NCBI GenBank assembly: GCA_947452965.1
Contig: CANGEW010000014.1
Location: 1-51,680, forward strand
DNA length: 51,680 nt
Direction of reading: 5' to 3'
Source of the DNA: Chitinophagaceae bacterium
GTDB taxonomy: Bacteria; Bacteroidota; Bacteroidia; Chitinophagales; Chitinophagaceae
Part shown: one piece after another, positions 17,766 through 26,396 of the stretch
How positions within the stretch are numbered: position 1 is the stretch's first letter
Layout: the number at the start of each line of letters is the position of its first letter
Program-made: the position numbers and the translations under genes
Notes under the pieces: generated by a model
The model's input: only the letters and a program-made list of their open reading frames with translations
Told to the model about the DNA's origin: nothing
Databases searched by the model: none

Positions 17766-18042
17766 AAACTCTACTAAATAATACTACCCTCGTTGCTTAC
17801 TCGTAACAATATCAACAATATAAAAAAATAGGTAATAAAGAAATTTGATAAATGTTTGATTGCAAGGGCGCAAAAGCTTTCAGAAGTTAGAGAAGTTAAA
17901 ATGTTCAATAAGTTCAAAACGTTAACCTTTGGAACCCCTAAAACCATTAAAGCCTATCACCGAATAAGATTTTCGAGGGGTTGATCTTTGGAATATATCT
18001 AAAAAATTAACCCTTTAAACCCTTATCCATTTAAAATACCCA
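17766..18042. other. Long intergenic stretch with GTT-phased degenerate repeat
   Basis: Together with the promoter and leader next to it, this is the only gap above 300 bases in the window. No credible ORF was found. At 17886-17923 the triplet GTT recurs at 17886, 17895, 17903, 17912 and 17921 (spacings 9, 8, 9, 9), giving a degenerate AAGTT-type repeat. A 7-bp inverted repeat AACCCCT/AGGGGTT (17933-17939 and 17976-17982) follows with a 36-base loop. No clear terminator for the membrane-protein gene ending at 18043 is visible. Confidence 0.45.
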
Positions 18043-18810
18043 TTATAACGGAAAAATTGGTTGTCCCATAAATGCCAAAATAAAAAGAGCAAGAACACAA
18101 ATAAAATAAATAAAAGAAAAAACAATTACCTGATTCTTTTTTTCAAGTGCATAATAACTAACGAGAGGAATTATTTGAAGTGCATGCACACCAAGAAAAT
18201 GAGCCACTCTAAAATCACCATATTTTCTACTCCACCCCAAAAATGGAATCCCACTGGTATCATTACCCAAAGGCATTGAATGAGAACCAAGATGAAGCAT
18301 CCATCCGCCAATCAATGAAAAAATGAGAAATGACAACATACCTAAACGTATTCCCCAGCAATAATGCTGACTGATTGACACTTTTTTTTGATTATAAAAC
18401 TGAATAGTAACCACCGACACAGCAAAAACAAATAAAACCATGAAGAAAATCATCGAGTGATACATTAAACTATCAAATTGAGTATCCTCATTGAAATGTG
18501 ATGGAACTTTTCTATATGCTTGTAATAAAATAATGGCATTTTCAAAAAACAAAGAAATAACCATTACCCAACTTATGATTTTAACAGTAAGCTTGGAATG
18601 TAAAAAATATAATATCCACCCAAATGTGCATGCCAAAATTGAAACAGAAAAATAATATTTAAATGGCTTCAACCAAACATTGATTCCAGCAACCAAAAAA
18701 TGATCAAACATGGCAAAACCAAAACAAAATATTGTCATTAGCAGATTAAAAAAAGCAAACCAAAACAATATTCTATTCCTCTTAAATAACTCTGCCATAA
18801 ATTGCCCCAT
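18043..18810 (-). CDS. Seven-helix membrane protein of unknown function
   Basis: A 255-residue protein with about seven hydrophobic helices. I do not recognise a named family, but the segment GIPFLGWSRKYGDFRVAHFLGVHALQIIPL looks like a conserved core: Arg, His and His residues lie at the edge of a helix and could bind a cofactor or proton. Another His-rich piece is GGWMLHLGSHSMPLG. The start is placed at the ATG at 18810 (MGQFMAEL); the longer frame begins with a TTG three codons earlier. It stands between rluF and rpmI, in the place where infC-rpmI linkage is usual, and has a roughly 440-base gap downstream. Confidence 0.7.
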   Translation of the reverse strand: MGQFMAELFKRNRILFWFAFFNLLMTIFCFGFAMFDHFLVAGINVWLKPFKYYFSVSILACTFGWILYFLHSKLTVKIISWVMVISLFFENAIILLQAYRKVPSHFNEDTQFDSLMYHSMIFFMVLFVFAVSVVTIQFYNQKKVSISQHYCWGIRLGMLSFLIFSLIGGWMLHLGSHSMPLGNDTSGIPFLGWSRKYGDFRVAHFLGVHALQIIPLVSYYALEKKNQVIVFSFIYFICVLALFILAFMGQPIFPL

Positions 18811-18918
18811 GAAATACAAATTTGTTGTATATGATAATTAATTGGATGTGCAATTTATAACAGATTAATCATTATTAAAAATTTTAATTAATAAATTTTT
18901 TAAATTTGTTGACGCCGC

Positions 18919-19653
18919 TTATTCGCCCATTCCCTCCGTATCATTTGTTTTGCTGCTGAATTGGAGTAATTCATTCATGGCATTCATTTCTGTAGCATTG
19001 AGATAACGCCAATGACCGGGGGCTAAATTGGAGAGCCCAATATGCATAATACGGATTCTTTTGAGAGAAGTTACCCTGAATCCTAGAACTTCGCACATCC
19101 TTCTGATTTGTCTATTTAGTCCTTGAGTGAGAATAATCTTAAATTTATTTGAACCTTCTTGCTTTACAAAACACTTTTGAGTGACTGTTCCTAATATCTT
19201 CACACCATTGCGCATTTGATTAATGAAGTCTATTGAAATCGGCTGATCCACAGTAACAATATATTCTTTTTCATGCCCATTACCTGCTCTTAGAATTTTG
19301 TTCACGATGTCACCGTCATTGGTTAAAAAAATCAATCCTTCGGATAACTTGTCCAAACGACCAATTGGGAAGATTCTAGTTTTGTAATTGATAAAGTCGA
19401 TGATATTGGTTTTATCATTCCGATCTGTGGTACAAGTAACCCCTTTAGGCTTGTTGAAGGCAATATACACGGGCGATTTCTTTTTCTTTAATAGTTCGCC
19501 ATCAACTTTTACAACATCTCCCTCTTGCACACGATTTCCTTTATGTGCATCTTTCCCATTAATAGTAACCCTACATTCTTCGATATATTTATCTGCTTCC
19601 CGTCTACTACAGAAGCCTGTATCGCTGATATATTTATTTAAGCTAATATCCAC
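18919..19653 (-). CDS. rluF: 23S rRNA pseudouridine synthase, RluF-type
   Basis: A 244-residue RsuA/RluB/E/F-family enzyme. An N-terminal S4 RNA-binding domain (SLNKYISDTGFCSRREADKYIEECRVTING, about 3-60) is followed by the synthase domain. The catalytic Asp101 lies in IGRLDKLSEGLIFLTND. The segment KIILTQGLNRQIRRMCEVLGFRVTSLKRIRI contains the family's conserved arginines. The KCFVKQ-type insert and overall match favour RluF (U2604) over RluB or RsuA. The start is GTG at 19653. The gene lies just downstream of the infC terminator and is therefore likely transcribed on its own. Confidence 0.87.
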   Translation of the reverse strand: MDISLNKYISDTGFCSRREADKYIEECRVTINGKDAHKGNRVQEGDVVKVDGELLKKKKSPVYIAFNKPKGVTCTTDRNDKTNIIDFINYKTRIFPIGRLDKLSEGLIFLTNDGDIVNKILRAGNGHEKEYIVTVDQPISIDFINQMRNGVKILGTVTQKCFVKQEGSNKFKIILTQGLNRQIRRMCEVLGFRVTSLKRIRIMHIGLSNLAPGHWRYLNATEMNAMNELLQFSSKTNDTEGMGE

Positions 19654-19664
19654 AAATAGTTTGC

Positions 19665-19701
19665 TAATAAAAAAGCCATCTAATTGGATAGACAGCTTTT
19701 T
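19665..19701 (-). terminator. Intrinsic terminator after infC
   Basis: Hairpin with outer arms AAAAAGC (19670-19676) and GCTTTTT (19695-19701), a symmetric CA/CA internal loop, inner arms TCTA/TAGA and an ATTGGA loop. The minus-strand 3' arm ends in TTTTTTATT. It lies 21 bases after the infC stop and before rluF. Confidence 0.65.
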
Positions 19702-19722
19702 ATAATTTTTATTAATGATAAA

Positions 19723-20370
19723 TTATTCTTGAGTAGGTTCTTTTGGAGTTTCTTCTGATTTTTTCTCAACCAATTTACCCAGTTCAGAACCTTTCTTTTG
19801 TTTTTGTTGTGCTTTAGGTGCGAACATCACTAACATTCTTTTTCCTTCCATTTTAGGCAACCCTTCAAGTGCTCCCACATCTTTTAATCTATCCGCAAAT
19901 TTCAACAAAAGCAATTCCCCTCTTTCTTTAAACATAATGGCTCTTCCTTTAAATTGAACATGAGCCTTTACTTTATCACCATCCGAAAGAAACTTTTCGG
20001 CATGTTTAACTTTGAACTCAAAATCGTGGTCATCTGTATTGGGCGTAAAACGAATTTCCTTTACCTCACTAGTTTTGGACTTCGCTTTCATTTCCTTCTT
20101 TTTCTTTTTTTCGTCGTACAAGAACTTGTTGTAATCAATGATTTTACAAACGGGAGGATTGGCTCCAGGAGATATTTCTACAAGATCCAACTGCTGTGAT
20201 TGTGCAATTTTTATTGCTTCTGCTGTGGGGAATATACCTGGTTCTACATTATCGCCAACAAGCCTTACTTCAGGCACTTTTATCATGTAGTTGGTACGAT
20301 GTTCTTGTTGCTGCTCTTTTTTGAAACGAGGATTGAACGCTCCTCTCGGTGGTCTGGGTGGAAATGCCAT
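19723..20370 (-). CDS. infC: Translation initiation factor IF-3
   Basis: A 215-residue IF-3. The N-domain has VRLVGDNVEPGIFPTAEAIKIAQSQQLDLVEISP (about 36-70), and then come PPVCKIIDYNKFLYD, a charged linker KKKKKEMKAKSKTSEVKEIRF, and the C-domain with FEFKVKHAEKFLSDGDKVK and GRAIMFKERG. It extends about 30 residues past the E. coli length with a Lys/Glu/Pro-rich tail. The start is ATG at 20370, not the rare AUU used in enterobacteria, so the classical IF-3 autoregulation through the start codon is not supported. It lies 50 bases after thrS and is followed by a terminator. Confidence 0.96.
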   Translation of the reverse strand: MAFPPRPPRGAFNPRFKKEQQQEHRTNYMIKVPEVRLVGDNVEPGIFPTAEAIKIAQSQQLDLVEISPGANPPVCKIIDYNKFLYDEKKKKKEMKAKSKTSEVKEIRFTPNTDDHDFEFKVKHAEKFLSDGDKVKAHVQFKGRAIMFKERGELLLLKFADRLKDVGALEGLPKMEGKRMLVMFAPKAQQKQKKGSELGKLVEKKSEETPKEPTQE

Positions 20371-20420
20371 TTAGTTGTTTTGGTTTACAATAATATTTGT
20401 ATAAAAATAATAGTTTTTTT

Positions 20421-22355
20421 TTATTCTCCTACTCTTTCTGTTATTTCGTGGATAATTTCTTTTAGAAACTCCTGTATGGGTTTTGTTCCTAAATCACCTT
20501 TCCCTTGTCTTCTAATTGCGACTTGATTTTCATTCATTTCCTTCTCTCCAATAACAAGCATGTATGGCACTTTCATCATTTCAGTATCTCTGATTTTTTT
20601 ACCAATTTTTTCATTTCGATCATCTATTTCTACTCTTATCCCCGCATTTTTGAGCGTTGTCAACACCGATTGTGCATATTCCATGAATTTGTCACTTATA
20701 GGCAAAATCTTCACTTGTAGAGGCGCTAACCAAGTTGGGAATTTACCAGCATAATGCTCAAGTAAGAACCCAATAAATCTTTCGTGAGTGCCTAATGGTG
20801 CTCTATGAATAATCAGCGGAACATCTGTTCCATTATTTTGTGTTGTATATGAAAGTTTAAATTTGTTACCACTATTAAAATCTACCTGATTGGTGGCTAG
20901 GGTAAATTCTCTTCCAATAGCACTCCAAATTTGAACATCAATTTTTGGACCATAAAACGCTGCCTCATCTTGTACCTCTATAAAAGGTATATTTGATTCT
21001 ATGAGTGTTTGACGTACCATAGATTCGGTTCTTTCCCATAATTCTGGAGCATCGATATACTTTTGTCCTCTTTTTGATGGCTCATGTAAACTCAGTCTCA
21101 TGACATATTTGTCAATACCAAAAATCTTGAAGTATTTCAAATACATTTCGTTAACTGCTCTAAACTCATCTGCAAATTGTTCTCTGGTACAATAAATATG
21201 CGCATCGTTCATGTGTAAACACCTCACACGCATCAGCCCAAACAATTCTCCACTTTGCTCATATCTATAACAGGTTCCATATTCTGCAATTCGAAAGGGA
21301 AGATCTTTGTAACTTTTGGGTTCGGCATCAAATACCTTATGATGATGCGGACAGTTCATAGCTCTTAAGTAGTATTTTGTTCCATCTAATTCCATTGGAG
21401 GAAACATACTATCTGCATAGTAAGGTAAATGTCCGCTAGTAAGATACATTTCTTCTTTAGCGATATGTGGGGTAACTACCCTTTTGTAACCTGCTGCACT
21501 TTCTGTTTCTTTTGCTAATCTCTCAAGTTCTTCAATTACGATTCCTCCATTGGGTAACCATAAGGGCAAACCTTGACCTACCATATCATCCATGGTAAAA
21601 ATCCCTAACTCTTTACCCAGTTTACGATGATCTCTTTTCTTAGCTTCTTCCAACATCAACAAATACTCATCCAATTCTTTTTGATTAGGAAATGTAACCC
21701 CATAAACTCTCGTAAGCTGTTTATTTTTTTCATCTCCTTTCCAATAAGCACCTGCTACAGAAGTAAGTTTGATGGCTTTAATAATGCCAGTAGAAGGAAT
21801 GTGCGGTCCTCTACATAAATCTGTAAAACTTCCTTGAGTATAAAAACTAATCTCACCATCCTGTAAATTAGAAAGCAAGTCAAGTTTGTATTCATCTCCT
21901 TTTTGAGTAAAATACTCGATAGCTTCTGATTTAGGTATTGCTTTTCGAACGAAAGGATTGTTTTGTTTAGCAAATTCATTCATCTTCTTTTCAAGAGTCG
22001 CTAAATCCTCTTCCGTCATTTTGGTGTCGCCTAAATCAATGTCATAATAAAACCCCTTATCAATTGATGGTCCTACCCAAAATTTAGCCTGAGGAAACGT
22101 AGCTTGAACGGCTTCCGCTAATAGATGAGCAGAAGAATGCCAAAAAGTTGATTTGGCCTCGGCGTCATCCCATGTTAGTAATTGTAAACTGGTATCTTCC
22201 AAAACAGGTTGATTTAGATCTTTCACTTGACCATTACAATTAGCGGCAATGACTTTTCTTGCTAATCCCTCACTGATGGATTTTGCAACATCTAAAGCTG
22301 TTGTGCCAGATTCGTATTCTCTTACAGAACCATCGGGCAAGGTTATTTTTATCAT
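20421..22355 (-). CDS. thrS: Threonyl-tRNA synthetase
   Basis: A 644-residue class II synthetase of normal length. The TGS domain is at about 1-60 and the editing domain carries HSSAHLLAEA. The zinc site includes the Cys and His of AMNCPHHH, and motif 2 lies around FRIAEYGTCYRYEQSGELFGLMRVR. The anticodon-binding domain has LAPLQVKILPISD. It charges tRNA-Thr and edits mischarged Ser. ATG at 22355. A TAAATTTG box (22392-22385) lies about 30 bases upstream. It is the first gene of thrS-infC. Confidence 0.98.
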   Translation of the reverse strand: MIKITLPDGSVREYESGTTALDVAKSISEGLARKVIAANCNGQVKDLNQPVLEDTSLQLLTWDDAEAKSTFWHSSAHLLAEAVQATFPQAKFWVGPSIDKGFYYDIDLGDTKMTEEDLATLEKKMNEFAKQNNPFVRKAIPKSEAIEYFTQKGDEYKLDLLSNLQDGEISFYTQGSFTDLCRGPHIPSTGIIKAIKLTSVAGAYWKGDEKNKQLTRVYGVTFPNQKELDEYLLMLEEAKKRDHRKLGKELGIFTMDDMVGQGLPLWLPNGGIVIEELERLAKETESAAGYKRVVTPHIAKEEMYLTSGHLPYYADSMFPPMELDGTKYYLRAMNCPHHHKVFDAEPKSYKDLPFRIAEYGTCYRYEQSGELFGLMRVRCLHMNDAHIYCTREQFADEFRAVNEMYLKYFKIFGIDKYVMRLSLHEPSKRGQKYIDAPELWERTESMVRQTLIESNIPFIEVQDEAAFYGPKIDVQIWSAIGREFTLATNQVDFNSGNKFKLSYTTQNNGTDVPLIIHRAPLGTHERFIGFLLEHYAGKFPTWLAPLQVKILPISDKFMEYAQSVLTTLKNAGIRVEIDDRNEKIGKKIRDTEMMKVPYMLVIGEKEMNENQVAIRRQGKGDLGTKPIQEFLKEIIHEITERVGE

Positions 22356-22384
22356 GATTATTGAAATACAGTTTAAATAAAGGG

Positions 22385-22392
22385 CAAATTTA
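22385..22392 (-). promoter_or_regulatory. Likely -7 promoter box of thrS-infC
   Basis: TAAATTTG on the minus strand, a perfect TAnnTTTG match 30 bases before the thrS ATG. No TTG is present at the right -33 distance, so the promoter is only partly supported. Confidence 0.4.
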
Positions 22393-22479
22393 ACGAAGTC
22401 TTTGCTAAATAAGCATGCATCAATGATAAATAGACACTGAATTCTTCATTATTTTTGCAATAATAAATGATTTCAAAAT

Positions 22480-23520
22480 ATGTTTAAAGGATTGATCACA
22501 TTTTTGGGTTTGTTTGTAAGCCTATTTTCTTTTGCTCAAAATTTTACCGGGCAATGGAAAGGTGAATTTATTGACAAAAGCACCAATAACGGAAATTTTG
22601 GAGGCAATAGCTGTGAGTATGTTATTGAAATAGAGGGAAATGGTTCTAAAGTAACAGGCACATCGTATACTTATTTTACAGAAAACGGAAAGCGATATTA
22701 TACCATTTGCAAGCTTGAAGGGATTATTAAGGAGAATCAAAAATATATTGAAATCAAAGAAGTTGATAGAATCAAAACCAATATTCCTTTAAACATTCCA
22801 AATTGTTTTCAGATTCATAAACTCACCTATTTTAAAAAAGGCAATGAAGAAACATTAGAAGGAAATTGGATTCCTGCTCCTAACCAATCTGGAAATTGCG
22901 GATTCGGAACTACATCATTATCTAGAAGAACTTTACAAAATGTATATAACAATGCCGAAAATAAAAGTTCAGTTTCCAAATCCATGGTAACTTCAGATGA
23001 CACAAAACAAAAGATTGTAAAAAAATCAAAAAGTAAACCTTCTTCCAACATAGACAAACCCGCATTAGATGAGAATGCTAATCAAGACAATTCAATAACT
23101 GATATACCTCAAAATACCGAAATCCCAAACATCAATATAGACTTACCCACTGAATTGTCTAAATTAGAAAAAAGAAAAAATACAGTTATTAAAACCATAG
23201 AAGTAGAAAGTAGTGAGATAAAGGTGGCCTTATATGACAATGGAGATGTTGATGGGGACAGTATTTCTGTTTTCTTCAATGGCAATTTAATATTATCCAA
23301 TAAAAGACTCAGTGAAAAAGCCATTAACATCACTTTAAAAATTGATGAGCAAAACACCTACAATGAGCTAATCATGTATGCTGAAAATCTTGGAACCATC
23401 CCTCCAAACACCGCTTTGATGGTTGTAAATGATGGCCCCAACAGATATGAAGTACGCATTACCTCTGATCTTGAAAAAAGTGGAGTAATACGATTTGTAA
23501 AAAAGAACACCCCACATTAA
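22480..23520 (+). CDS. Secreted two-domain protein of unknown function
   Basis: A 346-residue protein with a signal peptide ending near LFSFAQN. The N-terminal domain (about 20-150) starts FTGQWKGEFID and has four to five Cys and alternating strands like a small beta-barrel, possibly lipocalin-like. A Lys/Ser/Asn-rich linker (about 150-225) leads to a C-terminal beta domain (about 235-345) with VALYDNGDVDGDSISVFFNG and ALMVVNDGPNRYEVRI. I have seen this C-terminal pattern in other Bacteroidota surface proteins, but it has no known function. A TATTTTTG box lies at 22450-22457, about 23 bases before the ATG. Confidence 0.7.
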   Translation: MFKGLITFLGLFVSLFSFAQNFTGQWKGEFIDKSTNNGNFGGNSCEYVIEIEGNGSKVTGTSYTYFTENGKRYYTICKLEGIIKENQKYIEIKEVDRIKTNIPLNIPNCFQIHKLTYFKKGNEETLEGNWIPAPNQSGNCGFGTTSLSRRTLQNVYNNAENKSSVSKSMVTSDDTKQKIVKKSKSKPSSNIDKPALDENANQDNSITDIPQNTEIPNINIDLPTELSKLEKRKNTVIKTIEVESSEIKVALYDNGDVDGDSISVFFNGNLILSNKRLSEKAINITLKIDEQNTYNELIMYAENLGTIPPNTALMVVNDGPNRYEVRITSDLEKSGVIRFVKKNTPH

Positions 23521-23534
23521 TTCCTATTAGCATT

Positions 23535-24035
23535 GTGAAAAACCTTACAAGAAAAATTCAAACAGGATTAAACATCATCAGCTATGTTGTTTTACTCTTA
23601 AATTGGGTATATGTCATCAAACAATTTAAGCATTTACCAAACATCATTCCTACTCATTTTGATGCCTATGGAACTGCTAATGGATTTGGAGAAAAAAATA
23701 CCATTTGGGTACTTCCTATTATTGCAACTATACTTACCATTATGATGAGTGCTGTCATTAAACTTCCACAGAAGTTACAAAATAGAAAAGCAGAACAAAC
23801 TGTAACTCCGTCGAATTATTTTGAGAAAACTGCTTTTACACTGTCTATTTTAAAATTGAATATTCTTCTACTATTTTTTTACATTACCTATACCAGTATT
23901 CGCGAAGCTTCTCAACGAACTCCTTCGTTAGGCAAGTATTTTATTTTTGTTTTTTTGTTGGCAGTATTGACGCCTACTTTTTTCTTGATTCTTCAATCAT
24001 TTAATTTGAAGAAAAAAACATACCCTACAACTTAA
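23535..24035 (+). CDS. DUF1648 domain membrane protein
   Basis: A 166-residue protein with about four membrane helices. The DUF1648 core LPNIIPTHFDAYGTANGFGEKNTIWVLPII (about 35-64) matches the family that includes the N-terminal part of the immunity/sporulation protein SdpI. Function here is unknown. The start is GTG at 23535, 14 bases after the preceding secreted-protein gene, so co-transcription is likely. Its 3' end overlaps the TonB receptor gene on the opposite strand by 11 bases. Confidence 0.8.
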   Translation: MKNLTRKIQTGLNIISYVVLLLNWVYVIKQFKHLPNIIPTHFDAYGTANGFGEKNTIWVLPIIATILTIMMSAVIKLPQKLQNRKAEQTVTPSNYFEKTAFTLSILKLNILLLFFYITYTSIREASQRTPSLGKYFIFVFLLAVLTPTFFLILQSFNLKKKTYPTT

Positions 24036-26391
24036 CATTCCAGGTTACTGTAGGAATAATTGGGAAAATAGAAACTTGTTTGGCTTGTAATTGCAAATCG
24101 CCATTTTGCAAACTGCCAGTTTGATCAAAATAAATAAAATAAGGATTACTTCTGCTATAAGCATTATATACACTAAATACCCATTCGGTTTTTAATTTTC
24201 TTCTTTCATTTCTTAATGGAGTTAAAATTGCTGCAAGATCTAATCTATGATACGATGGTAGTCTATATTGGTTGACGCCTCCAACATTCTGCGTTAGAAC
24301 CCCTTGAACAAAATAGAAATCTGCAGGTAATGAAGTAGCATTACCACTGCCATACACAAATGTGGCAGAGAACTTCCACTTTTTGTTTAGTTGATACATA
24401 GCGACTACACTTAGATCATTTCTACGATCATACTTTGCAGGAAAAGATTCTCCCATATTCAAATCAGGAAATTTTCTCCATGTCCAACTTAAAGTATATC
24501 CAATCCAACCAGTAAGTTTACCTCTTATTTTGTTTACAAAAAATTCAGTTCCATAACTCCAACCATTTCCAAAGACAAATGAGTTTTCAGTATCATCTAA
24601 AGTATTAGGTGTGTACCCTTCTTTATATTCAATTTGATTTTGCATGGTCTTATAATAGACTTCTACAGATGTTTCGTAGGTATTATCTTTAAAATTTTTG
24701 AACAGTCCTGCCGCATAGAGCCAACTTATTTGTGGATTAACTTTATACGTACTTGGCACCCAAATATCCGTAGGTAAGGTTGTATTAGAATTACTTACTA
24801 AATGGATGTACTGTAAATTATGAGACACGGATGCTTTTAAGGAGGTTTCGTCATTAATAGAGTAACGAAGCGTGAGTCTAGGTTCAATGCCTCCATAGGT
24901 TTTTACAGGTTGTCCTGAGGCGTATTCCACCGTATCTGTAGAGGATGTTTTACTATACGGCCCGATTTGTTGAAATAAACTATATCTCAATCCAGCATTT
25001 ACTTGTATATCATTGCTAATATCCCATTCGTCTTGAAAATAAATAGCTGCTTCATGAGCATATTTTATGAGTGGATTTTTGGGATTAAAGGAGGTTTCCC
25101 CTTGCTTGCCACTTACCACTGAAGGTTTGAAACGATGATATGTATACAGTCCCCCAAACTTAATTTTATGAGTAGAAGATGGATAAAAATCAAAATCTTG
25201 TTTGAGGGTAATATCTCTTATACCAGATGATAATCCTACTTCAAAATTATTTTGAATGGCATTGAAAGAAAAATTATAATCATTGTAAATACCGGAAGTG
25301 TTAGCAAACAATTTTTTATTAAATACATGATTCCATCTTATGGTACCCGTTGAATTCCCCCAAGGAATATTAACATTGAGACTTTGTCCGGCATTCACAA
25401 AATCAAATACATCTCTACCAAAATAACCACTGATGTAGAGTCTGTTTTTTTCGTTGATGATATAATTCATTTTAGCATTCAAATCGTAAAAATAATATCC
25501 AGACCCATTGAATTTGCTCGAACTACTGATAAAAGGTTTGGCAAGAATATCCACATAGGTTCTCCTACCAGAGATAATAAAAGAAGATTTATTTTTTTGT
25601 ATGGGTCCTTGAATTGAAAGTCGCGATGCTATCAAACCAATCCCTCCATCCACTTGAAACTTTTGATTGTTACCTTCTTTCATAGAAACGTCTAGTACAC
25701 TGGATAAACGTCCGCCATATTGAGCTGGCATACCCCCTTTGATTAAGGATACATTTTTAATTGCATCTGCATTAAAAATTGAAAAGAAACCAAACAAATG
25801 TCCTGTATTATATACAACAGCATCATCCAACATGATTAAATTTTGATCTGGACCTCCTCCTCTAACATAAATTCCAGAACTACCTTCGCACGCATTTCTT
25901 ACACCCGGTAGTAGTTGAATTACTTTTAATGGATCAACTTCCCCTAAAAAAGCGGGTACTGATTTTATTTGTTCAATCGGCAATGATATTTTTCCCATTT
26001 GAGCCACTTTGATGTTATTTTCTCTTTTTTTAGAAGTCACAATGACTTCTTTTGAAAGATTAGTGGAAGAATTTAAAGAAAAATTAATGGTAGTATCGGC
26101 ATATAGCTTTATTTGGAGTATCGAAGATGAGTAGCCAACAAAAGAGGCAAGCACTGTATACTCACCTTCTGTTAGTGTAATGGAAAAGAATCCATAGGTA
26201 TTTGTAGTAACTCCTTTTTTGCTACCATTAATTGAAACGGTTGCTCCAATTAAAGTTTCATTACTATATTGATCTTTTACAAAACCATTAATTGTATATC
26301 TTTTAGGAGATTTTGATATTCCAATTTCTTGAGTAAAGGCAACAGAATGTAAGCAAAAGCAAACAAAAAGGAGCGATAATTTATCTGACAT
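24025..26391 (-). CDS. TonB-dependent receptor with carboxypeptidase-like N-terminal domain
   Basis: A 788-residue outer-membrane receptor. A signal peptide (to about residue 20) is followed by a carboxypeptidase-regulatory-like domain (RYTINGFVKDQYSNETLIGATVSINGSKKGVTTNTYGFFSI) and a plug with KVIQLLPGVRNACEGSSGIYVRGGGPDQNLIMLDDA, the hallmark plug segment. A barrel of about 500 residues ends in an aromatic strand close to VTWNVKL. ATG at 26391 is preferred to the longer frame, because it opens a clean signal peptide and leaves a 5-base gap after the DUF3347 gene. The close link to a DUF3347 protein rich in Cys/Met/His suggests a metal-related substrate; that is inference. No SusD partner is present. 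Confidence 0.88.
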   Translation of the reverse strand: MSDKLSLLFVCFCLHSVAFTQEIGISKSPKRYTINGFVKDQYSNETLIGATVSINGSKKGVTTNTYGFFSITLTEGEYTVLASFVGYSSSILQIKLYADTTINFSLNSSTNLSKEVIVTSKKRENNIKVAQMGKISLPIEQIKSVPAFLGEVDPLKVIQLLPGVRNACEGSSGIYVRGGGPDQNLIMLDDAVVYNTGHLFGFFSIFNADAIKNVSLIKGGMPAQYGGRLSSVLDVSMKEGNNQKFQVDGGIGLIASRLSIQGPIQKNKSSFIISGRRTYVDILAKPFISSSSKFNGSGYYFYDLNAKMNYIINEKNRLYISGYFGRDVFDFVNAGQSLNVNIPWGNSTGTIRWNHVFNKKLFANTSGIYNDYNFSFNAIQNNFEVGLSSGIRDITLKQDFDFYPSSTHKIKFGGLYTYHRFKPSVVSGKQGETSFNPKNPLIKYAHEAAIYFQDEWDISNDIQVNAGLRYSLFQQIGPYSKTSSTDTVEYASGQPVKTYGGIEPRLTLRYSINDETSLKASVSHNLQYIHLVSNSNTTLPTDIWVPSTYKVNPQISWLYAAGLFKNFKDNTYETSVEVYYKTMQNQIEYKEGYTPNTLDDTENSFVFGNGWSYGTEFFVNKIRGKLTGWIGYTLSWTWRKFPDLNMGESFPAKYDRRNDLSVVAMYQLNKKWKFSATFVYGSGNATSLPADFYFVQGVLTQNVGGVNQYRLPSYHRLDLAAILTPLRNERRKLKTEWVFSVYNAYSRSNPYFIYFDQTGSLQNGDLQLQAKQVSIFPIIPTVTWNVKL

Positions 26392-26396
26392 TTGAG

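Noticed and set aside
24025..24035. 11-base convergent overlap of DUF1648 and TonB receptor genes as an antisense control element
   Set aside because: Such short convergent overlaps are common in compact genomes; no further evidence.
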